Origin: Eubacteriaceae bacterium
Lineage (GTDB): Bacteria > Bacillota > Clostridia > Lachnospirales > Lachnospiraceae
Length of the DNA stretch: 47,239 nt
Reading direction: 5' to 3'
Assembly (NCBI GenBank): GCA_902362875.1
Contig: CABIYF010000023.1
Location: forward strand, 1-47,239
The notes beneath the pieces are model-generated. The model saw nothing but the letters and a program-made list of their open reading frames with translations. It made no database searches and was not told the origin of the DNA. The number at the start of each line of letters is the position of its first letter. Position 1 is the stretch's first letter. Below are positions 1-7,417 of this stretch, in pieces. The position numbers and the translations under genes are program-made.

Positions 1-95
1 AGCGACCGTTCAAAACGGCGAGCAAAATTTCTGGTCTGGATCTGCTATGCTATTATTTCGTTTTTCTCATATACAATGAACGACTATCCAAATTA
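1..95 (+). repeat. Left copy of 95-bp terminal inverted repeat
   Basis: Bases 1-95 are the exact reverse complement of 47145-47239. Identity ends at base 96 and continues only patchily for a few more bases. A 26-base core at 52-77 recurs exactly at 4641-4666 in front of rimM. The outer end holds a short hairpin (ccgtt/aacgg, about 8-17). No ORF lies in it. Both copies stop exactly at the window edge, so the real repeat may extend outwards. It is most simply a dispersed intergenic repeat at which an assembly contig ended. Confidence 0.9.
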
Positions 96-106
96 CAATT
101 TAGGAC

Positions 107-135
107 TTCCTTTTTCTCAAACAATTTAGTATAAT
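107..135 (+). promoter_or_regulatory. Possible promoter of the OPT transporter gene
   Basis: A perfect -10 hexamer TATAAT lies at 130-135. A weak -35 (ttcctt, 107-112) sits 17 bases upstream. The start codon follows 42 bases after the -10, with a ribosome-binding site (aggagag) at about 168-174. The -10 lies 53 bases beyond the repeat core at 52-77. The rimM promoter lies 56 bases beyond its own copy of that core, so the two upstream regions share an architecture. Confidence 0.5.
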
Positions 136-177
136 AGAAAGATGCAGTGAAATATATATTAAAAATAGGAGAGAAAA

Positions 178-2118
178 ATGGAAAAGAAAAATGACTTTAA
201 GCCATTTATTCCCGCAGATAAAGTGTTACCCGAATTTACAGTTACATCAGTAATTCTTGGTATGATCTTAGCGGTTATATTTGGTGGAGCCAACGCTTAT
301 TTAGGATTAAGAGTTGGTATGACTGTATCAGCCTCTATTCCAGCGGCAGTTATTTCTATGGGTGTGATTCGAATGATCTTAAAGAAAGATTCCATCCTTG
401 AAAATAACATGGTACAGACAATTGGTTCAGCAGGTGAATCATTAGCGGCAGGAGCAATCTTTACAATCCCTGCTATTTTTATTTGGGCATCTGAAAAAGG
501 AAGTGGAGTGAGTGCTCCATCTTTCGTATCTATCGCATTAATCGCACTTTGCGGTGGTATTTTAGGAGTACTTTTTATGGTACCTCTTCGTACAGCCCTG
601 ATCGTAGAAGAACATGGAACACTTCCTTATCCTGAAGGAACAGCTTGTGCAGAAGTACTTTTAGCTGGAGAAGAGGGTGGAAGTAAATCAAAAGTTGTAT
701 TTGCAGGACTTGGAATTGCGGCAGTTTATAAATTTATTGCAGATGGTTTAAAACTTTTCCCTAGTGAAGTTCAGTTTTCTATGCAGGGAGAGTATACAAC
801 ATCTGTTGGTATGGACGTTCTTCCAGCGTTAGCAGGTGTAGGTTATATCTGTGGAGCACAGGTATCAAGCTATATTTTTGCAGGTGGTGTGTTATCTTAC
901 CTTGTTTTAATTCCTGCAATCGCTTATTTTGGTGGAGATTCTATCTCAAAGGTTGTAGATGAGACAGGAAAGGCTCTTGCTTTTAATCAGTTATCAGCTC
1001 CACAGATCTGGAGCAATTATGTCAGATATATCGGTGCAGGTGCTGTAGCAGCGGGTGGACTGATCAGTTTGATCAAGACATTCCCTACAATGATTAAGAC
1101 ATTTAGCCATGCCATGAAAGGATTTGGTAAGAAAGGTGACAGCCAGTTAAGAACACAGCAGGATATTTCTATGAAAGCTGTTCTTGGTGGTGTGCTGATC
1201 ATTGCAATTTTAATCTGGTTATTACCAGAGATTCCAGTAAGCTTCTTAGGAGCTCTTATGATCGTTGTTTTCGGTTTCTTCTTTGCAACCGTATCATCAA
1301 GAATGGTTGGTATTGTAGGAAGTAGTAATAACCCAGTATCAGGTATGGCGATTGCAACACTGATCGTAACAACATTTATCTTAAAAGCAACTGGTAATAC
1401 AGGTGCAACAGGTATGGTATCAGCAATTTCCATTGGTACTGTTATTTGTATCGTTGCAGCTATGGCTGGTGATACTTCACAGGACTTAAAAACAGGTTAT
1501 ATTGTTGGTGCGACACCTAGATTACAGCAGATCGGTGAGTTAATTGGTGCTGTTGTGGCAGCATTTGCAATCGGAGGAGTTATGTATCTTCTGAATGCAG
1601 CATGGGAATTCGGTTCTGATCAGATTCCTGCACCACAGGCAACATTGATGAAGATGGTTGTTGAAGGTGTTATGGGTGGTACATTACCATGGGTATTGAT
1701 CTTCATGGGTGCATTTATCGCCATTGTTGTTGAAATCCTTGGAATTCCAGTATTAGCATTTTCTATTGGTCTTTATTTACCAATTTATTTAAGTGCACCA
1801 ATCATGGTTGGTGGAGTTATCCGTTGGTTTGTTGACAACAAGAGAAAATATGACAGTGATGCAGCAAGAAAAGATGGATCAGACAGAGGTGTTCTTTATG
1901 CCGCAGGTATGATTGCAGGAGAAGGTATCGTTGGTATTCTTCTTGCTGTACTGGCAGTATTTAATGTTGCTGATAAGATTGATCTTTCTTCTGTATATGG
2001 AGGAGCCTACGAAAGTGTTGGTAACTGGGTAGGTTTAGCAGCATTTGTAGTATTACTTGCTACACTATTCTACTTCACAAGAAACAAAAAGACGATTGAA
2101 GTAGATGCAGAAAAATAA
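178..2118 (+). CDS. OPT family oligopeptide transporter
   Basis: This is a 646-residue polytopic inner-membrane protein with about 14 hydrophobic segments, matching bacterial oligopeptide transporter (OPT) family members in length and layout. The N-terminal segment GGANAYLGLRVGMTVSASIP (about residues 36-55) and the following ENNMVQTIGSAGESLAAGAIF block are typical of the family. A second typical region is PYPEGTACAEVL near residue 150. OPT proteins are secondary, cation-coupled importers of small peptides or, in some branches, metal chelates; the substrate cannot be read from sequence. It has its own promoter and is closed by a hairpin, so it is probably monocistronic. The dipeptidase gene pepD lies two genes downstream, which fits peptide uptake followed by hydrolysis, although that link is inference. 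Confidence 0.93.
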   Translation: MEKKNDFKPFIPADKVLPEFTVTSVILGMILAVIFGGANAYLGLRVGMTVSASIPAAVISMGVIRMILKKDSILENNMVQTIGSAGESLAAGAIFTIPAIFIWASEKGSGVSAPSFVSIALIALCGGILGVLFMVPLRTALIVEEHGTLPYPEGTACAEVLLAGEEGGSKSKVVFAGLGIAAVYKFIADGLKLFPSEVQFSMQGEYTTSVGMDVLPALAGVGYICGAQVSSYIFAGGVLSYLVLIPAIAYFGGDSISKVVDETGKALAFNQLSAPQIWSNYVRYIGAGAVAAGGLISLIKTFPTMIKTFSHAMKGFGKKGDSQLRTQQDISMKAVLGGVLIIAILIWLLPEIPVSFLGALMIVVFGFFFATVSSRMVGIVGSSNNPVSGMAIATLIVTTFILKATGNTGATGMVSAISIGTVICIVAAMAGDTSQDLKTGYIVGATPRLQQIGELIGAVVAAFAIGGVMYLLNAAWEFGSDQIPAPQATLMKMVVEGVMGGTLPWVLIFMGAFIAIVVEILGIPVLAFSIGLYLPIYLSAPIMVGGVIRWFVDNKRKYDSDAARKDGSDRGVLYAAGMIAGEGIVGILLAVLAVFNVADKIDLSSVYGGAYESVGNWVGLAAFVVLLATLFYFTRNKKTIEVDAEK

Positions 2119-2144
2119 TAAAATAAATATGTATTTCAGTGAGA

Positions 2145-2180
2145 AGAAGGCACTGCTGCAATCCTGCAGTAGTGCTTTCT
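2145..2180 (+). terminator. Hairpin terminator after the OPT transporter gene
   Basis: The arms aaggcactgctgca and tgcagtagtgcttt pair, with G-U pairs, around a four-base loop (atcc). The T-run is short, so this may be a weak terminator or partial read-through point. Confidence 0.6.
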
Positions 2181-2198
2181 AAATAAAAAGGTGAATTG

Positions 2199-2537
2199 AT
2201 GAAAGAAAAGAAGAATTATATTGACAACATCCCGAAGATCAATGACATGAAATGGGAAGTATTAGAAGATGGAATTGTAGAAATTACAGTAGAAAATACG
2301 GGATTTTATAATACAATAGCCCAGAAATTATTCAAAAAGCCACGTTACAGCTTTATCAAATTAGATGAATATGGAAGTTTTGTGTGGCAGAAGATTGATG
2401 GAAAGAAAAGCATTTATGAGATAGGAAAAGAACTTGGAAGCGCTCATGAAGGCGCAGCAACACAGTTATACGAGAGATTGTCACAATATTTTGCGATTTT
2501 AGAAAGAAATAAATACATTGTTTTTGAAGAAAAATAA
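2199..2537 (+). CDS. PqqD-like small protein (RiPP recognition element fold)
   Basis: This 112-residue soluble protein resembles the PqqD family. It has an N-terminal beta-rich half, then the pattern KLDEYGSFVWQKIDGKKSIYE (about residues 60-80), then a helical segment AATQLYERLSQYFAILERN. PqqD-type winged-helix domains bind leader peptides of ribosomally made modified peptides, but stand-alone members without known partners are common in Clostridia. No precursor peptide or radical SAM enzyme is nearby. I chose the ATG at 2199 because aaaggtg (about 2187-2193) lies 5-6 bases upstream; a TTG directly before it is an alternative. It is followed after 29 bases by a small membrane-anchored protein and then pepD, which suggests one operon. 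Its function is unknown. Confidence 0.75.
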   Translation: MKEKKNYIDNIPKINDMKWEVLEDGIVEITVENTGFYNTIAQKLFKKPRYSFIKLDEYGSFVWQKIDGKKSIYEIGKELGSAHEGAATQLYERLSQYFAILERNKYIVFEEK

Positions 2538-2566
2538 ATGAAAATTAGAAGTGAAAAGGATTTAAA

Positions 2567-2911
2567 ATGAAATTATCAACAGCAATCATGGGCATTGTTT
2601 TATTTGCCATAGCGACGATGATCCTGTATGGATGGGGAATCGTAAAACAGAAGAATCAGACAAATGACCTGATGAATTTGCTTTTTAGCAAAGGACAGGA
2701 TAAAATAAAAAAGTATTTAAAACAACATGAATACATTACAATTTCACAGGTGGAACAAATTTGCGAAGGTCTTGAAGCAAAACAGCCATTTTCAAGAAAC
2801 AGAGCGGTTGTGAAGGATAAGCGAGACTATGCAAAGAAACTTGTAGAATATATGCTGAAAACGAACCAGCTTGAGCAAGAGGGCGCTCGTTACAAAATGC
2901 ATAAAAAATAA
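2567..2911 (+). CDS. Small membrane-anchored protein of unknown function
   Basis: This is a 114-residue protein. One hydrophobic segment (about residues 5-26) is followed by a charged cytoplasmic-type region (about 30-114) rich in lysine and glutamate. The tail has a helix-turn-helix-like rhythm (KYLKQHEYITISQVEQICEG, then KLVEYMLKTNQLEQEG) and ends in a basic stretch, so a winged-helix fold is possible. I do not recognise a named family. It lies between the PqqD-like gene (29-base gap) and pepD (13-base gap), all on the same strand. A shared transcript is likely, but no function follows from that. Confidence 0.7.
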   Translation: MKLSTAIMGIVLFAIATMILYGWGIVKQKNQTNDLMNLLFSKGQDKIKKYLKQHEYITISQVEQICEGLEAKQPFSRNRAVVKDKRDYAKKLVEYMLKTNQLEQEGARYKMHKK

Positions 2912-2924
2912 GGAGGACATAGAG

Positions 2925-4376
2925 ATGTCAGTATTAGGAGAATTACAGCCAAACAAAGTATTTCAATATTTTGAGGAGATTTGTTCAATTCCTCATGGGT
3001 CAAGAAATTTACAGCAGATCAGTGATTATCTGGTGGATTTTGCAAAAACACAGGGATTAAAATACAGACAGGATAAAGATTTAAATGTGATCATCTGGAA
3101 AGATGGATCAAAGGGATATGAAGATTCTGAGCCAGTCATCCTTCAGGGACATATGGACATGGTTGCAGTCAAAGAATCAGACTGTGACAAAGACATGGAA
3201 AAAGAAGGATTAGACTTAGAAATCGATGGAGATTACATTTTAGCAAAAGGAACTTCTTTAGGTGGAGATGACGGAATCGCTGTTGCATATACACTTGCAG
3301 TATTAGACGATGAAGAAATGGCACATCCGCCAATCGAAGCAATCTTTACAGTCAATGAAGAGATCGGTATGCTTGGAGCAGCAACCATTGATGTTTCTGA
3401 TCTTAAGGGACGTTTATTTATGAATATGGATTCCGAAGATGAAGGTGTATTTACAGTCAGTTGTGCAGGTGGAGCATCCGTGATCTGCAAGATTCCATAT
3501 GAAACAGAAACTGTCAATGCATCCGTGATCGAAATCAAGATGGATGGGTTCACAGGTGGACATTCTGGAGTTGAGATTATCAAAGGACGTATGAATGCAA
3601 ACTGTGCAATGGCAAGAGTATTACTGAATCTGTTTAATGAAGTGGAAATGCAGCTTGTCTCTGTAAATGGCGGAGAGAAAGACAATGCGATCGCAAAATT
3701 CAGCGAAGCAGCTGTTGCAGTACTTCCAGAAGAATTAGAAACAGCAAAACAGATCATTGAAGAGACATTTGGAGAGATCAAAGAAGAATATAAAGTGACA
3801 GATCCAGATGCAAAATTAACAGTCAATGTAAAAGAACCAGCAAATGTAGAGACATTTACAGAAGATACAACATTTGCGGTAGTAACTGCAATGGTTCATA
3901 TGCCAGATGGTGTTCAGAGAATGAATCCAGAGATTGAAGGATTAGTACAGACATCACTGAACATGGGAATCTTAACAACAGAATCTTCAGAAGTACAGAT
4001 GACATTTGCAGTCAGAAGTTCCAGTGAGACAGAAAAACAGTATCTGATCGATAAGCTGACATCCCTGACAGAGACATTAGGCGGAGATGTAGAAATCGCT
4101 GGACCATATCCAGGATGGGAATATAAAGCAGATTCCAGATTACGTCAGGTTATGGTTGATGTATACAAAGATTTGTATAATGGAGAAGAACCAGTTGTTG
4201 AAGGTATCCATGCAGGATTGGAATGTGGAATTTTTGCTTCCAAACTGCCAGGGCTTGATGCGGTGTCCTTTGGACCACAGATGGAACATATTCATACGAC
4301 GAATGAGGTTTTGAGTATTTCATCTACGGAACGTACTTGGAAGTTGGTTGTGAAAACATTGGCTGCTTTGAAATAA
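2925..4376 (+). CDS. pepD: Aminoacyl-histidine dipeptidase (peptidase family M20C)
   Basis: This is a 483-residue cytosolic zinc peptidase that hydrolyses dipeptides including Xaa-His. Metal and catalytic motifs are visible: GHMDMVAVK (His and Asp, about residues 78-86), LGGDDGIAVAYTLAVL (second metal Asp), VNEEIGMLGA (catalytic Glu and metal Glu) and the C-terminal HAGLECGIF and HIHTTNE motifs. The lid domain begins after GFTGGHSGVEI. Length is normal for PepD. I chose the ATG at 2925 because a strong aggagg (2911-2916) lies 8 bases upstream; an in-frame start at 2871 would overlap the preceding gene and add non-family sequence. Probably co-transcribed with the two small genes upstream. Confidence 0.95.
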   Translation: MSVLGELQPNKVFQYFEEICSIPHGSRNLQQISDYLVDFAKTQGLKYRQDKDLNVIIWKDGSKGYEDSEPVILQGHMDMVAVKESDCDKDMEKEGLDLEIDGDYILAKGTSLGGDDGIAVAYTLAVLDDEEMAHPPIEAIFTVNEEIGMLGAATIDVSDLKGRLFMNMDSEDEGVFTVSCAGGASVICKIPYETETVNASVIEIKMDGFTGGHSGVEIIKGRMNANCAMARVLLNLFNEVEMQLVSVNGGEKDNAIAKFSEAAVAVLPEELETAKQIIEETFGEIKEEYKVTDPDAKLTVNVKEPANVETFTEDTTFAVVTAMVHMPDGVQRMNPEIEGLVQTSLNMGILTTESSEVQMTFAVRSSSETEKQYLIDKLTSLTETLGGDVEIAGPYPGWEYKADSRLRQVMVDVYKDLYNGEEPVVEGIHAGLECGIFASKLPGLDAVSFGPQMEHIHTTNEVLSISSTERTWKLVVKTLAALK

Positions 4377-4407
4377 ATTGTAGTTTGATAAACGGAAGGT
4401 ATTGGTA

Positions 4408-4559
4408 GAATATTATAAAAATGGTTATCTGTCTGCGACGCGCTCTCGCTCGACTCACACGTAGCTGTACTAAGTTCCTGAATGATCTAACGATCATCCA
4501 CTCACTAAGTGCAGACGTGTTCCTACGGTCGCCGACAGATAACCATTTTTATAATATTC
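4408..4559. repeat. 152-bp element with 26-bp perfect inverted terminal repeats
   Basis: Bases 4408-4433 and 4534-4559 are perfect 26-bp inverted repeats (inner ends ctgtc/gacag). Pairing continues with one mismatch to 4439/4528, giving 32-bp arms. The roughly 88-base centre is more GC-rich than its surroundings. It holds a small perfect stem (atgatc-taac-gatcat, about 4483-4498) and a direct repeat of actaagt. There is no ORF and no T-run. It looks like a miniature inverted-repeat element or a large structured intergenic repeat. I cannot tell mobile DNA from a structured RNA on sequence alone. Confidence 0.85.
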
Positions 4560-4609
4560 AATAATTTCAGTGATCGAAACCACTACGAGTGTGTATGTTA
4601 AACGATATT

Positions 4610-4745
4610 GGCTGAAAATTTTTACACTCAAAGACAGAAGATTATTTCGTTTTTCTCATATACAATTGCACGACCACCATTCAAATTAAAAAAACCAGTT
4701 GAGTTTTCCCAAACCTTTCTATACAATAATAAGAAGAAAAAACCA
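4610..4745 (+). repeat. Diverged internal copy of the window-end repeat
   Basis: Bases 4641-4666 match 52-77 exactly (26 bases). Looser similarity extends on both sides: ctgaaaattttt resembles the agcaaaattt of the end repeat. The segment after the core (cacgaccaccattcaaatta, then the T-rich part leading to a -10) aligns with 78-135. The copy has the same orientation as the left window end. Boundaries are approximate. Confidence 0.65.
4699..4727 (+). promoter_or_regulatory. Promoter of the rimM operon
   Basis: TTGAGT (4699-4704), a 17-base spacer and TACAAT (4722-4727) form a good vegetative promoter 39 bases before the rimM start. It lies inside the region that resembles the window-end repeat. 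This suggests the operon is now driven from repeat-derived or repeat-adjacent sequence rather than from an upstream rpsP gene. Confidence 0.6.
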
Positions 4746-4766
4746 AAAACGAAAGGAATCAAATCC

Positions 4767-5282
4767 ATGGAAGAATTCTTACAAGTAGGAGCGATTGCCA
4801 ACACACATGGGATCGCAGGAGAAGTTAAAGTATTTCCGATGACGGATGATATCAAACGATTTAAGAAATTAAAAGAAGTATATTTAGATACAGGAAAAGA
4901 AAGAAAACTATTACACGTAGTATCATGTAAATTCGTAAAGAATCAGCCAGTTTTAAAATTTAAAGAATTTACAAACATCAATGAAGTAGAGATGTATAAG
5001 AGAAAAGGTCTGTTTGTCACAAGAGATCAGGCAGTGCCTCTAAAGAAAGATGAATATTTTATTGCAGATCTGATCGGACTTTCTGTGATCAGAGAAGATA
5101 ATGGAGAAGTTCTTGGAGAATTAACAGATGTTCTACAGACTGGTGCAAACGATGTCTATGAAGTAAAGATGGAAGATGGAAAAGAAGTTCTGCTTCCAGC
5201 GATCAGGGAATGTATCAAGAAGGTTGATCTTGAAAAAGGCGAGATTACAGTGCATGTGATGAAAGGATTATTAGATGAATAG
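4767..5282 (+). CDS. rimM: Ribosome maturation factor RimM
   Basis: This 171-residue factor assists late assembly of the 30S subunit head, binding near ribosomal protein S19. The N-terminal RimM beta-barrel begins FLQVGAIANTHGIAGEVKVF (about residues 4-23). The PRC-barrel half contains YFIADLIGLSV and GANDVYEVK, then LLPAIRECIKKVDLEKGEI. I chose the ATG at 4767 because the family starts here and aaagg lies about 8 bases upstream; the longer open frame adds unrelated residues. It overlaps trmD by 8 bases (ATGAATAG), so the two are translationally coupled. In most Firmicutes rpsP and a KH-domain gene precede rimM. Here repeats and pepD do, so the left part of that operon is displaced. Confidence 0.97.
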   Translation: MEEFLQVGAIANTHGIAGEVKVFPMTDDIKRFKKLKEVYLDTGKERKLLHVVSCKFVKNQPVLKFKEFTNINEVEMYKRKGLFVTRDQAVPLKKDEYFIADLIGLSVIREDNGEVLGELTDVLQTGANDVYEVKMEDGKEVLLPAIRECIKKVDLEKGEITVHVMKGLLDE

Positions 5283-5994
5283 ATTTCATATATTAACACT
5301 GTTTCCAGAGATGGTAATGGATGGACTTAATACAAGTATTATCGGCAGAGCGATTGATGCAGGACTTCTTGAGATCAATGCAGTTAATATCCGTGATTAT
5401 TCTACCAATAAACATATGAAAGTGGATGATTACCCATATGGGGGCGGAGCCGGGCTTGTGATGCAGCCGGAGCCGGTTTATCGTGCATATGAAAATCTTA
5501 CAAAAGATATGAAGAAGAAGCCAAGAGTTGTTTATCTGACACCGCAGGGAACAACATTTCATCAGGAGATGGCAAAAGAACTTGCAAAAGAAGAAGAATT
5601 AGTTTTTTTGTGTGGCCACTATGAAGGAATTGATGAGAGAGTCTTAGAAGAGATTGTCACAGATTATGTATCAATCGGTGATTATGTTTTAACAGGTGGG
5701 GAGTTGCCTGCAATGGTGATGATCGATTCAATTTCAAGATTGGTTCCGGGTGTTTTACATAATGATGATTCTGCCGGGGATGAATCTTTTGAAAATGGGT
5801 TGCTTGAATATCCACAATATACAAGACCATCTGTGTTTTTAGATAAAGAGGTACCAGAAGTTCTTTTATCCGGACATCATGAGAATATCCGCAAATGGAG
5901 ACATGAACAGTCAGTCAAACGCACAAAAGAGAGAAGACCAGATCTCTGGGAAGCATATGAGAAGGGGACGGAAGAGAAAGATGGAGACAGGTAA
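5275..5994 (+). CDS. trmD: tRNA (guanine-N1)-methyltransferase TrmD
   Basis: This 239-residue SPOUT-fold enzyme makes m1G37 in tRNAs with G36, using S-adenosylmethionine, and prevents +1 frameshifting. The start FHILTLFPEMV, the segment DDYPYGGGAGLVMQPEPVY (about residues 50-68), LCGHYEGIDERV (about 112-123) and the trefoil-knot cofactor loop SIGDYVLTGGELPAMVMID (about 132-150) are all present. The C-terminal domain has HHENIRKWRHEQS. Length is standard. It overlaps rimM by 8 bases at its start and the following HAD gene by 14 bases at its end, so rimM-trmD-HAD form a tight operon. Confidence 0.98.
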   Translation: MNRFHILTLFPEMVMDGLNTSIIGRAIDAGLLEINAVNIRDYSTNKHMKVDDYPYGGGAGLVMQPEPVYRAYENLTKDMKKKPRVVYLTPQGTTFHQEMAKELAKEEELVFLCGHYEGIDERVLEEIVTDYVSIGDYVLTGGELPAMVMIDSISRLVPGVLHNDDSAGDESFENGLLEYPQYTRPSVFLDKEVPEVLLSGHHENIRKWRHEQSVKRTKERRPDLWEAYEKGTEEKDGDR

Positions 5995-6814
5995 GATTAA
6001 ACTTGTAGCAGCTGATATGGATGGGACTCTTTTAAATCGTGATCGCAAGATCACACAATATACACAGGATGTAATTAAAAAAGCAGCCAGACGAGGCGTT
6101 TATTTTGTGCCAGCAACAGGAAGAGCGGTGAATGCACTTCCGGAAGAATTAAAGGCAATGGAAGAAGTCCGCTATGGGATTTTTAGTAATGGAGCGACGA
6201 TTTATGATCTGAAGGAGAAAAAAGTCCTCTACAAAAACCAATTTCCAAAAGAAAGAATATTGGAATTATTAGATTGGTTGAAACAATTCGATGCAATGGC
6301 AAGTTTCAGCATGGATGGACAATCTTATGCGCAAAGATCAGATATGGACAATATCGACTATTATGAGTTGGACGAGAATACAAGAAGTGTTGTACAAGGT
6401 TCAAGAAAGATTGTTCCTGATCTGAAGAATCTGCTCAAGAAAGATGGACAGACGGTTGAAAAGATAACTTTGCTTTTTAAGACAATGGAAGAGAGAGAAA
6501 GAGTAAAGAAAGCATTAGGAGAGATCAAAGATATTCAGTTTGCAAGTTCACTGCCCAAGAATGTTGAGATTTCTCAAAAAGGCTGTAACAAAGGAGATGG
6601 ATTATTTCATTTGGCACAGATTCTGGGGATAGACAAAGAAGAAACCATGGCATGTGGTGATGCAGATAATGACCAAGAGATGTTAGAAAATGCCGGATTT
6701 GCCGTTGTTATGGAAAATGGCCTTGATTCCATGAAAGCGATCGCAGACTATATTACAGTTTCTAATCAGGAAAATGGAGTTGCAAAAGCAATGGAGAAAT
6801 TTGTATTAAGGTAA
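5981..6814 (+). CDS. Cof-type HAD family sugar-phosphatase-like hydrolase
   Basis: This is a 277-residue cytosolic HAD-superfamily hydrolase of the Cof/YidA type. Motif I is DMDGTLLNRD (about residues 11-20), with nucleophile and acid-base aspartates. Motif II is PATGR. The conserved lysine lies near KGCNKGDGL, and motif IV is CGDADNDQEM (about 224-233). The layout matches Mg2+-dependent phosphatases acting on sugar phosphates or flavin and pyridoxal phosphates; the substrate is not predictable. I chose the ATG at 5981 because it directly precedes the family N-terminus. It overlaps the end of trmD by 14 bases. A HAD gene here is not a standard partner of trmD, so a shared function is not implied. 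Confidence 0.9.
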   Translation: METGKIKLVAADMDGTLLNRDRKITQYTQDVIKKAARRGVYFVPATGRAVNALPEELKAMEEVRYGIFSNGATIYDLKEKKVLYKNQFPKERILELLDWLKQFDAMASFSMDGQSYAQRSDMDNIDYYELDENTRSVVQGSRKIVPDLKNLLKKDGQTVEKITLLFKTMEERERVKKALGEIKDIQFASSLPKNVEISQKGCNKGDGLFHLAQILGIDKEETMACGDADNDQEMLENAGFAVVMENGLDSMKAIADYITVSNQENGVAKAMEKFVLR

Positions 6815-6841
6815 AGAATCTTAAAAAATACAAAAAAACAC

Positions 6842-6870
6842 TTGCTTCGCATAAGAAAATATGATAATAT
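6842..6870 (+). promoter_or_regulatory. Probable rplS promoter
   Basis: TTGCTT (6842-6847), a 17-base spacer and TAATAT (6865-6870) lie 81 bases before rplS. An alternative -10 (gataat, 6863-6868) is offset by two bases. The distance leaves room for a leader RNA. Confidence 0.5.
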
Positions 6871-6884
6871 GTTCAAGTTGTTAT

Positions 6885-6951
6885 AAATATGGATGGTCCT
6901 CTGTTACATTAGGTATTAAGAACATCTGAATACGTTCAAGGAGGAACAACA
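6885..6951 (+). promoter_or_regulatory. Possible ribosomal protein L19 leader
   Basis: The untranslated stretch before rplS holds ggatggtcctctgttaca, then ggtat and gaacatctgaa, ending in a strong aaggagg ribosome-binding site. A short stem gaac/gttc flanks the latter part. This arrangement resembles, from memory, the L19 leader described upstream of rplS in Firmicutes, which is thought to mediate autoregulation. A covariance-model match has not been run. Confidence 0.4.
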
Positions 6952-7299
6952 ATGAGCGCACAGGATATTATTAAAAGCATCGAAGATGCACAGTTAAGAG
7001 AAGTTGCTGAATTCAAAACAGGAGACACTGTAAGAGTTCACGCGAAAGTAAAAGAAGGAAACCGTGAAAGAGTTCAGGTTTTCGAAGGAACAGTCATCAA
7101 AAGACAGAATGGTGGAGCACGCGAAACATTTACTGTAAGAAAACAGGCAAGTGGTGTTGGTGTTGAAAAAACATGGCCAGTACATTCTCCAATCATCGAA
7201 AAGATTGAAGTAGTAAGACGTGGTAAAGTAAGACGTGCTAAATTATACTACTTACGTGATCGTGTTGGTAAAGCAGCAAAAGTAAAAGAAAGAGTATAA
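6952..7299 (+). CDS. rplS: 50S ribosomal protein L19
   Basis: This is a 115-residue L19 of the 50S subunit, located at the 30S-50S interface. Diagnostic stretches are [20 protein letters not shown] (about residues 22-41), [40 protein letters not shown] and the C-terminal [17 protein letters not shown]. Length and sequence are ordinary. The ribosome-binding site aaggagg is strong, as expected for a ribosomal protein. Unlike many Firmicutes, where rplS directly follows trmD, here a HAD gene and a separate promoter intervene. It ends at a good terminator, so it is probably transcribed alone. Confidence 0.99.
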   Translation: MSAQDIIKSIEDAQLREVAEFKTGDTVRVHAKVKEGNRERVQVFEGTVIKRQNGGARETFTVRKQASGVGVEKTWPVHSPIIEKIEVVRRGKVRRAKLYYLRDRVGKAAKVKERV

Positions 7300-7322
7300 T
7301 CAGACAGAGATTATCAAAAGAG

Positions 7323-7355
7323 AGGGATAGGCTGTATAAGCTTATCCCTGTTTTA
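7323..7355 (+). terminator. Rho-independent terminator after rplS
   Basis: The arms agggataggct and agcttatccct pair around a short loop and are followed by gtttta. The position just after rplS and before a -10-like tataat (7374-7379) supports separate transcription of the next gene. Confidence 0.75.
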
Positions 7356-7417
7356 TTATATAGGATTTTGCTATATAATGATCACACAGAGAAATTATAT
7401 AAGGAAAGGAGTTCTCT

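Larger units (their letters stand above)
4377..4766. other. 390-base intergenic region with two repeat elements
   Basis: This stretch between pepD and rimM has no supported gene. It holds a 152-bp inverted-repeat element (4408-4559), then a diverged copy of the window-end repeat (about 4610-4745), then the rimM promoter. An open frame does run through 4608-4766 into rimM. It lacks a ribosome-binding site and corresponds to nothing at the N-terminus of the RimM family. Confidence 0.85.

Noticed and set aside
3233..3826. Long antisense ORF inside pepD (and similar long antisense frames, for example in gpsA and dgt)
   Set aside because: They mirror the codon bias of the real gene on the opposite strand and have low-complexity translations without a ribosome-binding site.
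4608..4766. N-terminal extension of rimM by 53 codons
   Set aside because: The open frame has no ribosome-binding site and its residues match nothing in RimM. The segment is repeat and promoter sequence.
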